A stretch of 64,000 nucleotides of DNA from positions 1 through 64,000 of the forward strand of contig NZ_JAKEVM010000004.1 of NCBI RefSeq assembly GCF_022398475.1, given 5' to 3'. The position numbers and the translations under genes were made by a program. Shown here one piece after another: positions 8,013-16,415 of this stretch. Position 1 is the stretch's first letter, and the number at the start of each line of letters is the position of its first letter. Origin of the DNA: Pseudoalteromonas shioyasakiensis (lineage in GTDB: Bacteria > Pseudomonadota > Gammaproteobacteria > Enterobacterales > Alteromonadaceae). Under the pieces are notes generated by a model, which did not search any database, had not been told where the DNA came from, and was given only the letters and a program-made list of their open reading frames with translations.

Positions 8013-9353
8013 TTATTTGTATTCGCCAATGCCTCCATAAGCATTTAAACGGTTATAAAGTGTTTTCGTACTGATCCCCAGCATTTGTGCTGCAATCGTC
8101 TTGTTACCTTGTACTTTATCTAAAGTAGCGTGGATCAATTCTTTTTCAACTTCTTCAATGGTTTGCCCTGCAACAACTTGGTTTGCTTGGCTCTCTTTAT
8201 TCACTTTAGAAAATGGCGACTCTAGCGATTCAGGTAAAGTAATAGCTGTGCCTTTAGGGTCACTCATAATAAAGGCGCGGTGAATAGCGTGGCGAAGCTC
8301 ACGCACGTTACCTGGCCAATCATGGGCTTCAAGCTCTTTGATTTGCACCGCTTGCCATTTAAAGTCGGTGCCGTTTTCTTCATTAAGCTGCTCTAAAAAG
8401 GCATTGGCAAGCAGTGGAATATCTTCTTTGCGCTCACGAAGCGGTGGAATATCAATGGGGAATACCGCTAAACGAAAGTAAATGTCTTCACGGATAACAT
8501 TGTTTTGCGCAAGGTCGGTCAAGGTGCGGTTTGTTGCAGAAATAACACGGCAATTAACTGCTTGCTCTTTGGTACCCCCCACTCGAGTTACTTTTTTGCT
8601 TTCAAGCACGCGCAGTAAATTTGGCTGCATATCAATTGGCATTTCAGTTACTTCATCTAAAAATAAAGTACCACCAGCAGCTTGCTCAAACACCCCCTCT
8701 TTACGCGCAATCGCGCCTGTAAATGCACCCTTTTCATGGCCAAAAAGCTCGCTACCAATCAGCTCTTTTGAAAATGCACCACAGTTAGTTGCCACTAAAG
8801 GGCCATCACACTCAGTGGCGTTGTGAATTGCCTGAGCAACCACTTCTTTACCAGCACCACTTTCACCCATCAACATTACATTGGCAGAAGTGGCCGCGAC
8901 TCGTTCAATCATAGTGTAAAGCTTTTGCATCACCTCAGATTCACCTATTAGAGTGCCGAAGTGGCGTTTAATCGCTGGCGTTGCTTTTTTCTTAGGGGCT
9001 GCTTTTTTAGGGTTAAGTACACGCTCAATATCTTCACGTTGCAGTGGCTTAACTAGGTGGCCGACATTTGGCTCACACATTTCAGCCAACTTACCTTTTA
9101 CTGAAGGGTGACCTGAAATTAACGTAACACGAGGCGATTGACCGATAGCTTTTAAGTGCTCTAGTAAATGAAGGCCGCTGCCATCTGGCAACATAAAATC
9201 TAAAAAGACATGATCAAACGTGTTGTTTTCAAACCATTGCTCAGCTTCAGCAAGGTTCGCTGCGGTATTTATATTGTGTCCTAGGAACTCAACTATATGA
9301 CAAACTACATCGCTAAATTCACTGTCATCATCAACTAAAAGTACGTTCAACAT
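8013..9353 (-). CDS. NtrC-family sigma-54-dependent response regulator
   Basis: This 446-residue protein has three domains in order. The receiver (1-115) has D52 in FLDFMLPDGSG. The sigma-54 AAA+ domain (about 130-365) has Walker A GESGAGKE at 163-170, the sigma-54-contacting GAFTGA loop at 209-214, Walker B GGTLFLDEV at 227-235 and WPGNVREL at 346-353. A Fis-type helix-turn-helix lies at about 416-438. The intact GAFTGA means it should activate sigma-54 promoters. It is the first gene of the five-gene signalling operon, with an AGGAAA ribosome-binding site before the ATG. Its target promoters are not identifiable here. Confidence 0.95.
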   Translation of the reverse strand: MLNVLLVDDDSEFSDVVCHIVEFLGHNINTAANLAEAEQWFENNTFDHVFLDFMLPDGSGLHLLEHLKAIGQSPRVTLISGHPSVKGKLAEMCEPNVGHLVKPLQREDIERVLNPKKAAPKKKATPAIKRHFGTLIGESEVMQKLYTMIERVAATSANVMLMGESGAGKEVVAQAIHNATECDGPLVATNCGAFSKELIGSELFGHEKGAFTGAIARKEGVFEQAAGGTLFLDEVTEMPIDMQPNLLRVLESKKVTRVGGTKEQAVNCRVISATNRTLTDLAQNNVIREDIYFRLAVFPIDIPPLRERKEDIPLLANAFLEQLNEENGTDFKWQAVQIKELEAHDWPGNVRELRHAIHRAFIMSDPKGTAITLPESLESPFSKVNKESQANQVVAGQTIEEVEKELIHATLDKVQGNKTIAAQMLGISTKTLYNRLNAYGGIGEYK

Positions 9354-9567
9354 ATTAATTTCCTAAGCTTTTTCTACCATTCTACGCAAAGTTTTTTCGA
9401 AAATAAAACTAAACGTTAGATACCTAAATAGTTCTTAATTCCAGTTATATTACCTTATTAGTTTCAATTTGGGGTAAGCATAATGAATTAAATGCGAAAA
9501 AAAGGTTATTATGGCACGTTCAATATTAAGCTAAGCTGTACTTGCATTAATTTAAAGTTGTAATCCT

Positions 9568-10080
9568 ATGAAGTTATTAAGAAAAGTAATTCACCCAAAT
9601 TTAAGTAATGACTATGGAACGGTGTTCATTCGTCACACTGCCCGCGCCATTGTTTTAAAAGGTGAACAAATACTACTTTTATACACCGCCCGTTATGATG
9701 ACTACAGCCTACCTGGTGGTGGCGTTGATGAAGGCGAAAGCATTGAGCAAGGGCTTCTACGAGAGTTACATGAAGAAACAGGTGCACTACAAATTAAAAT
9801 AAAGCAACCATTAGGATTATACGAAGAAGTTAGGCCTTGGTATAAAGACGACTTTGATTGTGTTCATATCAAATCCTATTGCTACTTCTGTGAAATTAGC
9901 GATGAATTTGCAGATCCTAAAATGGAGCATTACGAAGTGCAAAATGGCATGCACCCTAAGTGGGTGAATATTTTTGATGCCATCGCACACAACGAAACCA
10001 CTATGACAATGAGTGATAAACAGGGACTATCGATTCAGCGCGAGACCTTTTTATTAAAGCTCATTGCTGACACTCTTTAA
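9568..10080 (+). CDS. Nudix hydrolase
   Basis: A 170-residue protein with a complete Nudix box at residues 51-73: G51, then E57, then RELHEETGA from R65, matching GX5EX7REUXEEXGU. It should hydrolyse a nucleoside-diphosphate-linked substrate using Mg2+ bound by the REXXEE glutamates. The substrate cannot be assigned from the sequence. It is transcribed divergently from the signalling operon across a 214-bp AT-rich gap and appears monocistronic. Confidence 0.88.
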   Translation: MKLLRKVIHPNLSNDYGTVFIRHTARAIVLKGEQILLLYTARYDDYSLPGGGVDEGESIEQGLLRELHEETGALQIKIKQPLGLYEEVRPWYKDDFDCVHIKSYCYFCEISDEFADPKMEHYEVQNGMHPKWVNIFDAIAHNETTMTMSDKQGLSIQRETFLLKLIADTL

Positions 10081-10161
10081 GTTATTTTACATTACTTTAC
10101 GCAACCATCAGATATTGTGGCAGTCTATACTTATAGTTAAAGCCAATTATGAGAGTAAACC

Positions 10162-10695
10162 ATGAGTAAGGTAGCCCCCCTTTCAAAACCAACCATCCTT
10201 TTACATTGGACCGTTGCCATTTTGTTTATCGGCGTATTCGCGATGGGCATTTATGTTGCTGATTTTGCCGAGCCACCCGCTAAATTTACTTATATGGGTT
10301 GGCATAAATCAATGGGCTTAGTGGTATTAGTTTTTGCCATTGCAAGGCTTATTTGGCGTATTAAAGAAGGTGCATTACCCGCGACATCTGCAATGCCTAA
10401 ATGGCAAACAGCGATTGCTCACCTCACTCATGGCTTATTATTACTTGCAACTCTAGCTATGCCGTTATCTGGTTTTATCATGAGCTATGCGGGTGGTCGT
10501 GCAATTAGCTTCTTTGAGTTTGAGCTATTGAGCGCACCAGAGAAAACACCTTGGCTTGCTGATGCAGGCAGCTTTGTGCATCACAGTTCAGTGCTTATTA
10601 TCGTGGTGATTTTAGCCTTACACATTGCCGCAGCACTTAAACACCAGTTTGTTGACAAAGATGGCATGCTTAGTCGCATGCTAGGTAAGTCTTAA
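10162..10695 (+). CDS. Cytochrome b561
   Basis: A 177-residue integral membrane di-heme protein of the bacterial CybB type with four transmembrane segments. Histidines suited to axial heme ligation are H15 (LLHWTVA), H48 (GWHKSMG), H87/H90 (AHLTHG), H140/H141 and H154. It probably transfers electrons from ubiquinol in the inner membrane; CybB-type proteins are known as superoxide:ubiquinone oxidoreductases. It is flanked by a Nudix gene on the same strand and a convergent YgjV-like gene 7 bp away. Confidence 0.9.
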   Translation: MSKVAPLSKPTILLHWTVAILFIGVFAMGIYVADFAEPPAKFTYMGWHKSMGLVVLVFAIARLIWRIKEGALPATSAMPKWQTAIAHLTHGLLLLATLAMPLSGFIMSYAGGRAISFFEFELLSAPEKTPWLADAGSFVHHSSVLIIVVILALHIAAALKHQFVDKDGMLSRMLGKS

Positions 10696-10702
10696 ATCAA
10701 AT

Positions 10703-11197
10703 TTAAGCGGGCTTAGGGTGAGCATAAAAACGCCATAAGCCCACTAAATTACTTATTAAAAATACCGTTTCCATTACCACTGCTAGTGGTGAAAAAACCA
10801 AAGTGTTATGGGCTATCCAACCAATCGTGCCAACAATCATCAGTATGCGTAAGGTAAAATCTTTGCCTTGGAATGAAGCATAAGTTTGCAGTAACGTTGC
10901 CGACAGCGCGATAAAGCTAACCCAGCTTTGCCAAGTAAATAGTACTGCGCTAATACTCAAAAGCATAAAAGCTATCATCACCCAGGTTTTGCGGGCAAAA
11001 ATACAATAGCCATAACGTAGTGCTGCAATCAGCATTAAGCTCGCTGCACTGAAGTTATCGAGCAGCATAAAGTGCACAGATGTCAGTAGAACCGAGCTAA
11101 ACAAACAAGCTAAAATTGCCTGCCTTTGTTTAAACTGAAATGAAGCCAAATCGAGTAATGTGGCAATGGCAACTAAGCACTGAGATAAAATAAACAT
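10703..11197 (-). CDS. YgjV-family inner membrane protein
   Basis: A 164-residue hydrophobic protein with about five or six membrane segments, resembling the YgjV family of uncharacterised inner-membrane proteins by length and layout (paired hydrophobic repeats, with a conserved LRYGYCIFARKTW-like basic loop). An AGGAG ribosome-binding site lies before the ATG at 11197. No enzymatic motif is visible. The gene lies 49 bp downstream of the Crp-like regulator on the same strand, and its end is 7 bp from the convergent cytochrome b561 gene. Confidence 0.7.
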   Translation of the reverse strand: MFILSQCLVAIATLLDLASFQFKQRQAILACLFSSVLLTSVHFMLLDNFSAASLMLIAALRYGYCIFARKTWVMIAFMLLSISAVLFTWQSWVSFIALSATLLQTYASFQGKDFTLRILMIVGTIGWIAHNTLVFSPLAVVMETVFLISNLVGLWRFYAHPKPA

Positions 11198-11246
11198 AAC
11201 GACTCCTGAAAAACCAGCAGTGTAATGTTCACTATTTTGCTGCGCC

Positions 11247-11813
11247 TTAACTTAAGTTAAGACGCCGTCTAATTCGCGATAAAGAAATCGCAGAGATCCC
11301 TAAATACATAGCAACTTCGTTTAAACTCAGTTGTTCAAGCCAATGCGGCTTTTGTTCTAGTAAATATTGGTAACGCTGCTCAGGGGTATTGAGTAATAAA
11401 AACGCTTCTTTTGCTTCTTTAAACAATAATTGCTGACTAATTAACTGATGTTTTATTGCTTGCCAGTCGGCACTATCAAGTAAAGCCAAAGGCACCTTAA
11501 TAAGCTCAGCATCACGTATTACTTTTAGCTGATAAAGCGCTGGGGTTTTAATTAACCAGTTACCATAAAGCAGTGCAAATTCATCTTGAAAGTAAAACTC
11601 TTTACACTTTTGCGTACCCTGCGAGGATGCATGAAATGCCCCAAGCACCCCAGATATAATTAAGTAACCTGCATCTTGTTCGTCGCCTTGCTGCAATAAA
11701 ACATCACCTTTAGCGTACCGCTTTATAGCGCATTGCCCTGCAAGTTTGTTACGAAATTCACCGGCTAGCTGATGATAACTATCACCGAGCGGAAGTAACT
11801 GGGTATCTGTCAA
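11247..11813 (-). CDS. Crp/Fnr-like cyclic-nucleotide-binding regulator
   Basis: About 188 residues. A cNMP-binding beta-barrel spans roughly 15-115 (KGDVLLQQGDEQDAGYLIISG) and a C-terminal helix-turn-helix about 160-188 (LNEVAMYLGISAISLSRIRRRL). It lacks the cysteines of Fnr. No ATG is available. The TTG at 11813 is preferred because it overlaps the stop of the nitronate monooxygenase gene as TTGA and has AAGG nine bases upstream; an in-frame TTG at 11822 would add three residues but lacks a spaced ribosome-binding site. Coupling to the upstream gene suggests a shared condition or effector, which is unknown. Confidence 0.85.
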   Translation of the reverse strand: MTDTQLLPLGDSYHQLAGEFRNKLAGQCAIKRYAKGDVLLQQGDEQDAGYLIISGVLGAFHASSQGTQKCKEFYFQDEFALLYGNWLIKTPALYQLKVIRDAELIKVPLALLDSADWQAIKHQLISQQLLFKEAKEAFLLLNTPEQRYQYLLEQKPHWLEQLSLNEVAMYLGISAISLSRIRRRLNLS

Positions 11814-12847
11814 GATTGCCAACCTTGCATTAGTAATTCAGTAATTTGCTGGGCGTTAACCCCTTCTCGAACCACAAAGCGCTCACCACACCAAAGCGGA
11901 GAAAAACCACTGTCGCCTTTAGTCTCTGCTTTTGCACGTAATGCCGTCATCGCAATCGATGCATATGGAAAGGGCGGCGCTTGCTCTGGCATCGCCCCTA
12001 ACTCTTGCATCACTCTGTTGCGTATTCCTCGTGCTGGGCGACCAGAGAATAAGGTTGTCAATTCTGTTGAGTCTGGCTTAGCCGTTTTTAATACTTCACG
12101 ATGTAAAGCACTTGTTGTCGCTTCTTCGCAAAGTAAATAAGCGCTCCCCACCTGCACAGCAGATACACCTAATGCTTGGTACTGAGCTACATCTTCAGCT
12201 GAGCAAATTCCACCTGCTGCAATAACCGGTATTTCAAGCTCTACACATTCTCGCACTAATTGCGCTGTGGTTGGTTGCAGCGATAAATCCATCGATAAAA
12301 AATGACCTCGGTGACCACCAGCTTCAATCCCTTGTGCAATAACCGCATCGGCACCATTTGCTTGTAACCAGCGCGCTTCGTCAAGCGTTGTGGCTGATGA
12401 AAGAACAGCCCCGCCCCACGCTTTAATCTGAGAAACAATCTCTTTACTGGGCAGACCAAAATGAAAACTCACAACAGCGGGCTTATAAGGCGCGATAATA
12501 TCGATCACTTGTTGATTAATTGGCTGGCGTGAAGCGTTACGGGTAAATTGTGAGGCATCGACAGCAAACTCATCAAAATAAGGCTCAAGCACATTATGCC
12601 AAGCAGTTTGCTGAGCCAGTGTATAGTCAGGTGTTTGATGACAAAAGAAATTAAGATTGTACGGCTTATCCGTATGCTGACTAATGTAATCAAGCTCTGA
12701 GACAAGTTGCTCAGCCGATAGCATAGCGCAAGGTAACGAGCCAAGCCCCCCTGCTTCACACACAGCCACTGTCAGTTTGGCATTTTGCACACCTGCCATC
12801 GGCGCTTGAATAATCGCAAGCTCGGTATTTAACACAGAATTTATCAT
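11810..12847 (-). CDS. Nitronate monooxygenase (2-nitropropane dioxygenase family)
   Basis: A 345-residue FMN-dependent TIM-barrel enzyme. Family motifs are QAPMAG at 14-19, SFHFGLP at 127-133 (H129 is the likely catalytic base), AQGIEAGGHRG at 171-181 and VIAAGGI at about 208-214, which together fit class I nitronate monooxygenases. These oxidise alkyl nitronates such as propionate-3-nitronate, a detoxification role. The ATG at 12847 follows AAGGAA. It is the first gene of a unit with the Crp-like regulator and lies divergent to the aldehyde dehydrogenase. The family also contains enoyl-ACP reductases of the FabK type, so the substrate remains an inference. Confidence 0.87.
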   Translation of the reverse strand: MINSVLNTELAIIQAPMAGVQNAKLTVAVCEAGGLGSLPCAMLSAEQLVSELDYISQHTDKPYNLNFFCHQTPDYTLAQQTAWHNVLEPYFDEFAVDASQFTRNASRQPINQQVIDIIAPYKPAVVSFHFGLPSKEIVSQIKAWGGAVLSSATTLDEARWLQANGADAVIAQGIEAGGHRGHFLSMDLSLQPTTAQLVRECVELEIPVIAAGGICSAEDVAQYQALGVSAVQVGSAYLLCEEATTSALHREVLKTAKPDSTELTTLFSGRPARGIRNRVMQELGAMPEQAPPFPYASIAMTALRAKAETKGDSGFSPLWCGERFVVREGVNAQQITELLMQGWQS

Positions 12848-13009
12848 TACGTATTCCTTGTAAGTTTTGCAGCCTGTTGCAGTTTTTACAGAAAAAGAGT
12901 GCCTAGCTAATATTAAGTTAAAATAAAAGTCAATTAAATCAGATAGCTAGGATATCGAAAATTAGGTATTAGCCTTGCAAACCTTTTCCTACAATTTTGT
13001 AAGGAGATA

Positions 13010-14389
13010 ATGATGACTGATACTGTTACTACAATCAATCCAGCCAATGAGCAAACCTTAAATACGTATAATTTATTATCATTGCAACAAGCACAGAGTG
13101 AAGTTGACCAATGTCATCAAGCTTTTTTAAAGTGGCGCACAACATCCCATGAACAGCGCGCTAAATTACTCAATCAACTTGCACAAGTGATTGAGTCTAA
13201 TCAACAAGAATTAGCGCAATTGATGACCGATGAAATGGGCAAGTTATATCAGCAAGGCCTACAAGAAGTTGAATTATGCGCTGCAATTTGTCGCTATACC
13301 GCAGAACAAGGGCCAAAAGTGCTTGCTGATGAAAAACGAGATATGCAAGACGGCCGTGCAATTATTAGCTACCAACCAATCGGTGTCGTTTTAGGTATCC
13401 AACCTTGGAACTTCCCGCTTTATCAAGTCATTCGCTACGCTTGCGCGAATATCATGGCGGGCAATACTACAGTGCTAAAACATGCTGGTAATGTATTTGG
13501 CATGGCTGAAAAAATTGAGCAGTTATTTACTCAAGCAGGCTTTGATGACTATTGCTTTAAAAACTTACTGATTGACGGAAAAACCGCAAGCAAACTGATT
13601 GAGCACTCAGCTATTCGAGGTGTGACATTTACTGGTAGCGACGAAACAGGCAAAAAAGTTGCTGAGCTTGCAGGTAAACAGGTTAAGAAAACGGTACTTG
13701 AGCTTGGTAGTAACGATGCCTATGTTGTACTTGATGATGCTGACTTAAATACGGCGATTACCGCATGTACACAAGGGCGTTTGATCAATAACGGGCAAAC
13801 CTGTGTTGCCGCAAAACGCTTTATTGTGGTTGATGCTTTATACGATGATTTTAAAGCCTTAATTAAAGATCAATTTGAACAAGTTGTTCTTGGTGACCCG
13901 AATGATGAAAAAACCACGCTCGGTCCAATGGCCCGTAAAGATTTGCGCGATAAACTTCATCAGCAAGTGACTGATTCAGTCAATGCAGGTGCGAGCATTG
14001 TTACTGGCGGTAAAGTTGCTGAGCACACAGGCTTTTATTACACCCCGACTCTACTTGAAAACATTAAACCGGGCATGCCCGCCTATGATGATGAATTATT
14101 TGGACCTGTAGCATCGCTTATCAGGGCAAAAGATAATGATGAGGCAATGCAAATTGCTAATGACTCTCGCTATGGTCTTGGTGGCGGTATTTTCTCAAAA
14201 GACGAACAAGCAGCTATTGAGCTTGCAAAGCATCATTTTGATACCGGTATGGTGAATATTAATGGTTATGGCCTTGCGCAACCGAACTTACCATTTGGTG
14301 GTGTAAAAGACAGTGGCTATGGTCGTGAACACGGCGGCTTTGGGCTACGTGAATTTGTTAATATCAAAACCATTATGGTCAACGACTAA
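13010..14389 (+). CDS. NAD(P)-dependent succinate-semialdehyde dehydrogenase (Sad/YneI-like)
   Basis: A 459-residue aldehyde dehydrogenase closest in character to Sad/YneI. It has QPWNFPLYQ at 131-139 (N134), K157 in the cofactor site, E231 in VLELGSND and catalytic C265 in NNGQTCVAAK. The C-terminal FGGVKDSGYGRE segment is typical of the group. It should oxidise succinate semialdehyde or a related aldehyde to the acid in the cytoplasm. AAGGAGA precedes two adjacent ATGs (13010 and 13013). It is followed by a strong terminator and appears monocistronic. The substrate is inferred from the family only. Confidence 0.87.
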   Translation: MMTDTVTTINPANEQTLNTYNLLSLQQAQSEVDQCHQAFLKWRTTSHEQRAKLLNQLAQVIESNQQELAQLMTDEMGKLYQQGLQEVELCAAICRYTAEQGPKVLADEKRDMQDGRAIISYQPIGVVLGIQPWNFPLYQVIRYACANIMAGNTTVLKHAGNVFGMAEKIEQLFTQAGFDDYCFKNLLIDGKTASKLIEHSAIRGVTFTGSDETGKKVAELAGKQVKKTVLELGSNDAYVVLDDADLNTAITACTQGRLINNGQTCVAAKRFIVVDALYDDFKALIKDQFEQVVLGDPNDEKTTLGPMARKDLRDKLHQQVTDSVNAGASIVTGGKVAEHTGFYYTPTLLENIKPGMPAYDDELFGPVASLIRAKDNDEAMQIANDSRYGLGGGIFSKDEQAAIELAKHHFDTGMVNINGYGLAQPNLPFGGVKDSGYGREHGGFGLREFVNIKTIMVND

Positions 14390-14394
14390 CCACA

Positions 14395-14422
14395 AAGAAA
14401 GGGCTCATTAGAGCCCTTTCTT
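14395..14422. terminator. Bidirectional intrinsic terminator
   Basis: A perfect inverted repeat pairs GAAAGGGCTC with GAGCCCTTTC around an ATTA loop, extended by A-T pairs and followed by T-rich sequence on the plus strand. It sits between the convergent aldehyde dehydrogenase and EEP-family genes and can end both transcripts. Confidence 0.9.
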
Positions 14423-14452
14423 ATATCTAATTGTCCGCCCTGAATAAGGTTA

Positions 14453-15526
14453 TCACTTGTTAAACATTGGCACTTGCTGCTTAGACGCTGCTGGCATTTT
14501 TAACTCATCCACTGCTTTTTCTTTATCAATCTGCTCTTGTTGTTTTTGATTGTCAGAATCGGGGTTATAAACAAGTTCAGTAAGTAGTGCAAAATGGTCT
14601 GAGCCATATTTTGCCAAACGCTCAATACGCTTAACGCTAAACTCATTACTATGAAAAAGGTGATCAAGCGGCCAGCGCATAAAGAAATAACTGGCATGAA
14701 ACGTATTAAAAAAGCCGCGACCTTTGCGTGGGTCTAACAAACCACTAATACGCATAAACAAGCGGGTACTCCGCGACCAAGCAACATCATTTAGATCACC
14801 GGCAACAATACAAGGTCGCTGTCTGTTTTTAAGTGCTTTAGCTAAAATTATCAGCTCAGTATCACGCGGTCGTGAGCTGTCTTCTTCTGTGGGGCTCGGG
14901 GGAGCAGGATGAATAAAGTGCCCTTGTACTTCTACGCCATCTGCATCTTCAAACAAAATATGAATTGAGGGGATGTCGCTTTCTATAAGCTCACAAACTT
15001 GCTGTTGTTTAATTTTAAACTTGCTGTACAAGTGCATGCCATAACGATTATCTTTTGGGCAGTAGACACGATATGGGTACTCTTTTTCTAAACTGCTCAG
15101 TTTATTTTGCCAAGTTTGATCAGACTCTAACGTAATGAGGAAATCAGGTTGGTGCGTTTTGACTAAGCCAATTAGTTTGGCATATTCGGTGTTCGACATC
15201 AGTACATTTGCCGACATAATACGAATACTGTGCTTATCGCTTTTATTGCTTGAGGCAACTTCCTTATTAGCTAGTCTTGTGTAAGGATAAATCCAGCCAA
15301 CTTGTAAAAGCAGCACGATGATACTCGCCAGAGCACAACCAATATAAAGCATTGATCCCGTACGACTGATTAAATAGCTTGCAGCAATTAAACTCGCACA
15401 AGCAAGGTAAACCACTTGCAAGCGTACAAAGTCACAACTGCGAATTAAATAATGTTGGGAATATGAAAATGGCAAGATTGAGACCACTAGCAGCATGGCC
15501 AATAGTGAACTCAATCCATAAGTCAT
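14453..15526 (-). CDS. Membrane-anchored endonuclease/exonuclease/phosphatase (EEP) family protein
   Basis: About 357 residues. Three hydrophobic segments fill the first 75 residues, then comes an EEP-fold domain with the family landmarks in order: RIMSANVL, the metal-binding glutamate in LITLESD, GHFIHPAP, GDLND, PLDHLF and the terminal GSDHFAL. Such membrane EEP proteins act on nucleic acids, phospholipids or phosphoinositide-like substrates; the substrate here is unknown. I prefer the ATG at 15526; an in-frame TTG at 15541 would add five residues. The gene follows the LPPG-motif gene by 17 bp and may be cotranscribed with it. Confidence 0.8.
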   Translation of the reverse strand: MTYGLSSLLAMLLVVSILPFSYSQHYLIRSCDFVRLQVVYLACASLIAASYLISRTGSMLYIGCALASIIVLLLQVGWIYPYTRLANKEVASSNKSDKHSIRIMSANVLMSNTEYAKLIGLVKTHQPDFLITLESDQTWQNKLSSLEKEYPYRVYCPKDNRYGMHLYSKFKIKQQQVCELIESDIPSIHILFEDADGVEVQGHFIHPAPPSPTEEDSSRPRDTELIILAKALKNRQRPCIVAGDLNDVAWSRSTRLFMRISGLLDPRKGRGFFNTFHASYFFMRWPLDHLFHSNEFSVKRIERLAKYGSDHFALLTELVYNPDSDNQKQQEQIDKEKAVDELKMPAASKQQVPMFNK

Positions 15527-15543
15527 GATCGATTCAAGCAAAA

Positions 15544-15858
15544 TTAGCGACTCAAAATAGAAATAATTTCTCGGGTATCTTCCACTAAACGCACGACAGT
15601 ATCGTCTACTTGAATTGAAATTAGACCATCTCTGTCTCGTGATTTAATCACTTTACCGCGGCGGTAAATATCACGGTCAAGAATATCGCCTTTGCGTAAT
15701 TTCTTCTGCCAACCGGGTGGTAAATCACCACCATTATCAAGCTTCTTTTCAAGGCCAGGTGGCAGACTTTTACCTTTGTCCTTATCCTTGTCTTTTGCAA
15801 GTGCGCCAGCCGTCACTAGGCTTAAACCAATCACTGCAACTGTTAACAATGCTTTCAT
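15544..15858 (-). CDS. Periplasmic LPPG-motif protein (RcnB/CigR-like)
   Basis: A 104-residue protein from the ATG at 15858, which has AAAGGAG eight bases upstream. It has a clear signal peptide (MKALLTVAVIG to GALA), a Lys/Asp-rich linker, then the repeats LPPGLEKKL and LPPGWQKKL followed by KGDILDRDIYRRG. The LPPG repeats resemble the periplasmic RcnB/CigR-like small proteins. Its C-terminal half is very close to that of the neighbouring gene at 15957-16400, so the two are paralogs from a tandem duplication. A role in metal homeostasis or envelope response is suggested by family resemblance only. Confidence 0.72.
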   Translation of the reverse strand: MKALLTVAVIGLSLVTAGALAKDKDKDKGKSLPPGLEKKLDNGGDLPPGWQKKLRKGDILDRDIYRRGKVIKSRDRDGLISIQVDDTVVRLVEDTREIISILSR

Positions 15859-15925
15859 ACGAGTGCTCCTTTTGTTAGTCCTAGTTAAGCGTAGCAAGTT
15901 TTTCTGAACTGGGTATGAAACAGCT

Positions 15926-15949
15926 AAAAAAAGCCGCTAAGCGGCTTTT
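15926..15949 (-). terminator. Intrinsic terminator after the His-rich LPPG gene
   Basis: AAAAGCCGC pairs with GCGGCTTTT around a three-base loop. On the minus strand the stem is followed by more T residues, so it terminates the 15957-16400 gene before its downstream paralog. Confidence 0.85.
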
Positions 15950-15956
15950 GACAGAA

Positions 15957-16400
15957 TTAACGATGGCGAGTAACGATTGATAGAATCTCTCGCGTATCGT
16001 GTACTAGATGAATAAGGCGGTCGTCGATTTCGATGGCAATAATACCATTTCGGTCGCGACGTTTAATCACTCGCCCATGACGATATATATCTCGGTCAAG
16101 AATATCACCATGATGATAACGCTTATACCAACCTGGTGGTAAGCCACCACCATGCCCTACTTTTTTGTATAAACCGGGTGGTAAATCACGGTAGCTGTAA
16201 TGGTCGTATCTATCGTAACGATCATATCTGTCATGATGGTGATGCTTGTGATGTTTTTTATGCTTGTGGTGTTTTTTGTGCTTTTTGCGTTCGTGTTTTT
16301 GTTCGTATCTATCATGGTCACGATCATGTTTCGCGTTTGCTTCCATAGGTATCAAACTCAAACCTAAAACGGCAACTGAGATAGTAAGTAATTTATTCAT
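15957..16400 (-). CDS. His-rich periplasmic LPPG-motif protein (RcnB/CigR-like)
   Basis: A 147-residue protein starting at the ATG at 16400, with a signal peptide ending near MEANA. The first 50 mature residues are packed with His, Lys, Arg and Asp, including runs such as KKHHKHKKHHKHHHH and a DRY triplet repeat. After that come LPPGLYKK, LPPGWYKR and HGDILDRDIYRHG. The His-rich segment looks able to bind Ni, Co, Cu or Zn. The C-terminal half is paralogous to the 15544-15858 protein, which lacks the His-rich block. A periplasmic metal-buffering role is plausible but not shown. Confidence 0.72.
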   Translation of the reverse strand: MNKLLTISVAVLGLSLIPMEANAKHDRDHDRYEQKHERKKHKKHHKHKKHHKHHHHDRYDRYDRYDHYSYRDLPPGLYKKVGHGGGLPPGWYKRYHHGDILDRDIYRHGRVIKRRDRNGIIAIEIDDRLIHLVHDTREILSIVTRHR

Positions 16401-16415
16401 AATAGAGACCCTCAA

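Noticed and set aside
8003-8044. Longer start for the stand-alone DHp protein
   Set aside because: It would overlap the sigma-54 regulator gene by 32 bases and lacks a ribosome-binding site, while the ATG at 8002 has AAAGGAT upstream.
13697-13723. ELGSND in the aldehyde dehydrogenase as a defective ELGG motif
   Set aside because: The catalytic E231 is intact and, as I recall, the same variant occurs in other semialdehyde dehydrogenases, so it is not a sign of inactivity.
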